Below, one piece after another: positions 61,172 to 64,000 of a stretch of 64,000 nucleotides of DNA. Each line of letters opens with the position of its first letter. Positions within the stretch are counted from its first letter, which is position 1. Both the position numbers and the translations under genes were made by a program. The stretch lies in NCBI GenBank assembly GCA_037446355.1, contig JBBIIT010000006.1, forward strand, positions 1 through 64,000. The letters are read 5' to 3'. The stretch is from Roseiarcus sp037446355 (lineage in GTDB: Bacteria; Pseudomonadota; Alphaproteobacteria; Rhizobiales; Beijerinckiaceae). The notes beneath the pieces are model-generated. The model made no database searches. It was not told the DNA's origin and saw only the letters and a list, made by a program, of their open reading frames with translations.

Positions 61172-62770
61172 ATGACTGCTTCCACATCTGTCGCCGGGGT
61201 TGAGATTCGCGCCGCCGCCGGAGCGCGCGACGCCGAAATCCTCAGCCGCGAGGCGCTCGCCTTTCTCGCCGAGTTGCATCGCCGCTTCAACGCCCGCCGT
61301 CTGGAAGCGCTCGCGCGCCGCGCCGAGCGGCAGAAGGATTTCGACGCCGGGGCGACGCCCGATTTCCTTGTCGAAACCAAGCCTATCCGCGACGGCGACT
61401 GGAAGGTCGCGCCGATCCCGGCCGATCTATTGGACCGCCGGGTCGAGATCACCGGCCCGGTCGATCGCAAAATGATCGTCAATGCGCTGAACTCGGGCGC
61501 CAAGGTGTTCATGGCCGATTTCGAGGATGCCTCCTCGCCGGTCTTCGCCAACATGATCGAGGGCCAGGCGAACCTTAAAGACCTGTGGGCCGGCAAGATC
61601 GACTTCACCGATCCGGCGAGCGGCAAACGCTACGCGGTCAAATCCGATCCCGCCGCCTTGATGGTGCGCCCGCGCGGGTGGCACCTTAACGAGCGCCATG
61701 TGCTCGTCGATGGCGAGGAGATGTCTGGATCGCTATTCGATTTCGGCCTTTATGTCTTTCACTGCGCCAAGGCGCAGAAGGCGGCGGGCTCTACGCCGGC
61801 TTTCTATTTGCCGAAAATGGAAAGTCACATCGAAGCGCGACTGTGGAACGACGTCTTCGCCTTCGCCGAAGCGACGCTCGGCGAACCCGTCGGCGCCTTC
61901 AAGGCGACGGTGCTGATCGAGACGCTGCCGGCCGCGTTCGAAATGGATGAAATCCTCTTCGAGCTTCGCGACCATATCGTCGGCCTCAATTGCGGGCGCT
62001 GGGATTACATTTTCTCTTTCATCAAGCGGCTCGGTAAGAACCCGGCGTTCCTGACGCCCGATCGCTCGGCGATGACGATGGGCAAAGCGTTTCTCGCCGC
62101 CTATTCGCTGCGGCTCATCAAGACCTGCCATCGCCGCGGCGCCTTCGCGATGGGCGGCATGGCCGCGCAAATTCCGATCAAAGGCGATCCGGGGGCCAAC
62201 GAAGCCGCGTTCGCCAAGGTGCGCGCCGACAAGGAGCGCGAGGCCGGCAATGGCCACGATGGCACCTGGGTCGCGCACCCCGATCTCGTGCCGGTCGCTC
62301 GCGAAGTTTTCGACCGCCTGATGCCCGGCCCTAACCAACTTGATGTCGCGCGCGACGACGTCAGAGTGACAGCGAAGGATCTGCTTGAGGTTCACGCAGG
62401 CGCGCGCACAGAGGAAGGGCTGCGCGAGAACATCCGCGTCGGCGTGCAATATATCGAGGCGTGGTTGCGCGGTCGCGGGGCTGTGCCGCTCTATAATCTT
62501 ATGGAGGATGCGGCCACGGCGGAAATCTCGCGCGCCCAGGTCTGGCAATGGCTGCACCTGAAGGCCAAGCTCGACGACGGGCGCATCGTAACGCCCGATC
62601 TGTTCCGCGCCGCCATGGCGGACGAGATGGAGAAGCTGCGCTTGGTCCTGGGGCCGAAATCCTTCGAGGGCGGCCGTTTCGCGGAGGCGATCCGCCTTTT
62701 CAGCGAGATGTCGCTGAATCCGAAATTCGAGGAGTTCCTGACGCTGCCCGCCTACCGGCTGATCGACTGA
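61172..62770 (+). CDS. aceB: Malate synthase (A-type)
   Basis: The ATG at 61172 with GGGGGAGA gives 532 residues, right for malate synthase A. FMADFEDASSPVFANMIEGQ, VRPRGWHLNERHV, the catalytic region TVLIETLPAAFEMDEIL, and GLNCGRWDYIFSFIK are present, as is AMGGMAAQIPIKGDP. It condenses glyoxylate with acetyl-CoA to malate. No isocitrate lyase lies in the window; glyoxylate may come from C2 or glycine metabolism. Confidence 0.96.
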   Translation: MTASTSVAGVEIRAAAGARDAEILSREALAFLAELHRRFNARRLEALARRAERQKDFDAGATPDFLVETKPIRDGDWKVAPIPADLLDRRVEITGPVDRKMIVNALNSGAKVFMADFEDASSPVFANMIEGQANLKDLWAGKIDFTDPASGKRYAVKSDPAALMVRPRGWHLNERHVLVDGEEMSGSLFDFGLYVFHCAKAQKAAGSTPAFYLPKMESHIEARLWNDVFAFAEATLGEPVGAFKATVLIETLPAAFEMDEILFELRDHIVGLNCGRWDYIFSFIKRLGKNPAFLTPDRSAMTMGKAFLAAYSLRLIKTCHRRGAFAMGGMAAQIPIKGDPGANEAAFAKVRADKEREAGNGHDGTWVAHPDLVPVAREVFDRLMPGPNQLDVARDDVRVTAKDLLEVHAGARTEEGLRENIRVGVQYIEAWLRGRGAVPLYNLMEDAATAEISRAQVWQWLHLKAKLDDGRIVTPDLFRAAMADEMEKLRLVLGPKSFEGGRFAEAIRLFSEMSLNPKFEEFLTLPAYRLID

Positions 62771-62779
62771 GGTCGGCTG

Positions 62780-63706
62780 CTACTTCTCGATCACGACCTG
62801 CCGGCATTCGGCCGGCAGTTGCGCCATCGTGACCGGCGGCTTCGGCTTGGCGTTGGGATCGACCTTGGGGTGCAGCGCCTCGTCCGAGAACCACCAGGCG
62901 AGCGACTTGTCGCAGCCGTCGCCCGCGGGCGGCGGGCCTTGCGGCTCGCAGGCCGCATCTCCGTCCGGGCAATGCAGGCGGACGTGGAAATGATAATTGT
63001 GCCCGAACCACGGGCGCACTTTGTTCATCCAGGCTTCGCCGGCGTGTTTTTCGCATAGCGCCTTCTTGATCGCGGCGTTGACGAAAATGAGCGAGACCTG
63101 CGGCTCCTGCGCCGCCGCCTCGATGATTCCAGCCTGGCGTTCGCTCCAATGGCTGCGGTCGACGCTCAGCCAATCGTCCGAGACCATGTTGACCGCCGAC
63201 ATTTCCTCGCGCTCGCCCTTGTCGAGGGGGTGGTCGGGCATGGGCGTCAGCCAAATGTCGGCGTCGAGGCCGATTTGATGCGAGGCGTGGCCAGTCAGCA
63301 TCGGCCCGCCGCGCGGCTGCGAAATGTCGCCGACCAGTATGCCCGGCCAGATGCCCGCACGCGCCGCCTTGCGCGAGAAGCGCTCGAGAAACGCGATGGT
63401 TTCGGGATGGCCCCAGAAGCGATTGCGCGACAGCCGCATCACGCGCCAGCTTTCGCCGTCGACCGGCAGCGCCTTGGCGCCGGCCAGACATCCGCGCGAA
63501 TAAAAGCCGATCGAGCGGGTCTGCGCCTCGCTCGGCGTCATCTCCCGCCCGAACACCTGCTTGGCCGGCAGCTTGGGGTCGGCCGGATTGGCGAGCGGGG
63601 GTAGGGGCGTCGGGTCGAGATTGCCTTTGTCCTGGGCGAAGCTCGGCGTCGAAGCCGCCGCGAGGAAAACAGCGGCCAGGACGATGTTCAGCCTCGGTCT
63701 CGACAT
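62780..63706 (-). CDS. mepA: Penicillin-insensitive murein endopeptidase MepA
   Basis: 308 residues with a signal peptide (cleavage near PSFA/Q). Zinc-site motifs of the LAS family are clear: GGPMLTGHASHQIGLDADIW (His and Asp ligands) and WFGHNYHFHVRLHCP (His-X-His). Cys residues are placed for the MepA disulfides. It cuts D-Ala-meso-DAP cross-links in the periplasm. Converges with malate synthase (9 nt apart). Confidence 0.94.
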   Translation of the reverse strand: MSRPRLNIVLAAVFLAAASTPSFAQDKGNLDPTPLPPLANPADPKLPAKQVFGREMTPSEAQTRSIGFYSRGCLAGAKALPVDGESWRVMRLSRNRFWGHPETIAFLERFSRKAARAGIWPGILVGDISQPRGGPMLTGHASHQIGLDADIWLTPMPDHPLDKGEREEMSAVNMVSDDWLSVDRSHWSERQAGIIEAAAQEPQVSLIFVNAAIKKALCEKHAGEAWMNKVRPWFGHNYHFHVRLHCPDGDAACEPQGPPPAGDGCDKSLAWWFSDEALHPKVDPNAKPKPPVTMAQLPAECRQVVIEK

Positions 63707-63757
63707 CGCGTTCTCCTACGCTGGACCAGATCATCGGCGTCCGCAATGAATGGGGCG

Positions 63758-64000
63758 TTACCTACGTTTGCGGCGCGCCGCGACCACGAACAGCCGGGGG
63801 AACGCCAGCAGCACCCCGCCCCAGGCGCGACGCGGATAGGCTCTCGCGATCGCCTCGCCATAAAGCGCCAGGAAATGCTCGCGCTCCGCGGTCGTTAATG
63901 GGGCCAGGAAGGGACGCAGCCCCGCGCCTTGAACCCAGGCGACGATCTCCTCGGGGCCGGCAAGGCGATGAACGTAGGTCGTGCGCCAGATGTCCACGGC
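63758..64000 (-). CDS. tam: Trans-aconitate 2-methyltransferase, C-terminal part
   Basis: The gene enters from the right edge; about 80 C-terminal residues are visible. DIWRTTYVHRLAGPEEIVAWVQGAGLRPFL and YPRRAWGGVLLAFPRLFVVAARR match the end of Tam, which methylates trans-aconitate with SAM to relieve aconitase inhibition. The SAM-binding half is outside the window. Confidence 0.85.
   Translation of the reverse strand, partial: AVDIWRTTYVHRLAGPEEIVAWVQGAGLRPFLAPLTTAEREHFLALYGEAIARAYPRRAWGGVLLAFPRLFVVAARRKRR

Overview
The window is a GC-rich (roughly two-thirds G+C by eye), gene-dense chromosomal segment of an alphaproteobacterium, most likely in the Hyphomicrobiales (Rhizobiales). Supporting markers are a GapR/DUF2312 gene, an alpha-type bL36, the hisB-DUF2628-hisH-hisA-hisF order, a DUF1036 gene next to pyk, and DUF1127. 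PQQ synthesis genes beside a quinoprotein alcohol dehydrogenase suggest alcohol or methylotrophic metabolism, but no methane monooxygenase, mxa or xox cluster is visible, so genus is left open. One run of 100 N (50435-50534) is an assembly gap. I see no rRNA, tRNA, CRISPR array, insertion sequence or prophage.

Layout. 1-2581: histidine operon (minus strand; hisF is cut by the window edge). 2662-13937: mixed housekeeping and stress genes: GapR, a 2OG-Fe oxygenase, an N-formylglutamate amidohydrolase-like protein, a drug/metabolite transporter, pyruvate kinase, YceI/cytochrome b561, rpmJ, and an Hsp20-UspA-alcohol dehydrogenase trio. 13941-30613: a large acyl-CoA region reading outwards from one divergent promoter region at about 22003-22283. 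Leftward lie a 3-hydroxyacyl-CoA dehydrogenase, thioesterase, MarR regulator, solute-binding protein, FUSC exporter, crotonase, dienoyl-CoA reductase and acyl-CoA dehydrogenase. Rightward lie an acyl-CoA synthetase, a complete LivGHMKF-type ABC importer and a PaaK-like protein. Together they look like import, CoA activation and beta-oxidation of a carboxylic acid of unknown identity. An MFS pump follows.

32173-33920: an HD-domain phosphohydrolase flanked by two paralogous 149-residue membrane proteins that resemble the PycTM/DUF5706 effector family; no nucleotide cyclase lies beside it. 34190-41221: a PQQ island. It has a 25-codon pqqA with its own terminator, a PQQ alcohol dehydrogenase carrying the Asp-X-Asp signature of lanthanide-dependent enzymes, a diheme cytochrome c, an exported ankyrin protein, then pqqB, pqqC and a fused pqqD-pqqE. 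The enzyme, its likely electron acceptor and its cofactor pathway are thus together.

41368-50314: purH, an alpha/beta hydrolase with a striking inverted repeat upstream, a membrane protein with a small winged-helix regulator, lrgAB, kbl-tdh (threonine to glycine plus acetyl-CoA), ftsY and an RluA-family pseudouridine synthase. 50309-56130: a diheme cytochrome lipoprotein (holding the N gap), a methyltransferase, and a very large SAM-cyclase-ATPase-TPR signalling protein. 56240-64000: E1 alpha, E1 beta and E2 of a branched-chain 2-oxoacid dehydrogenase, a LysR regulator, a DUF1127 protein, malate synthase, the murein endopeptidase MepA and the end of a trans-aconitate methyltransferase gene.

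The most interesting points are the PycTM-like/HD module, the predicted lanthanide-type dehydrogenase inserted between pqqA and pqqBC(DE), and several clean inverted repeats placed as operators.
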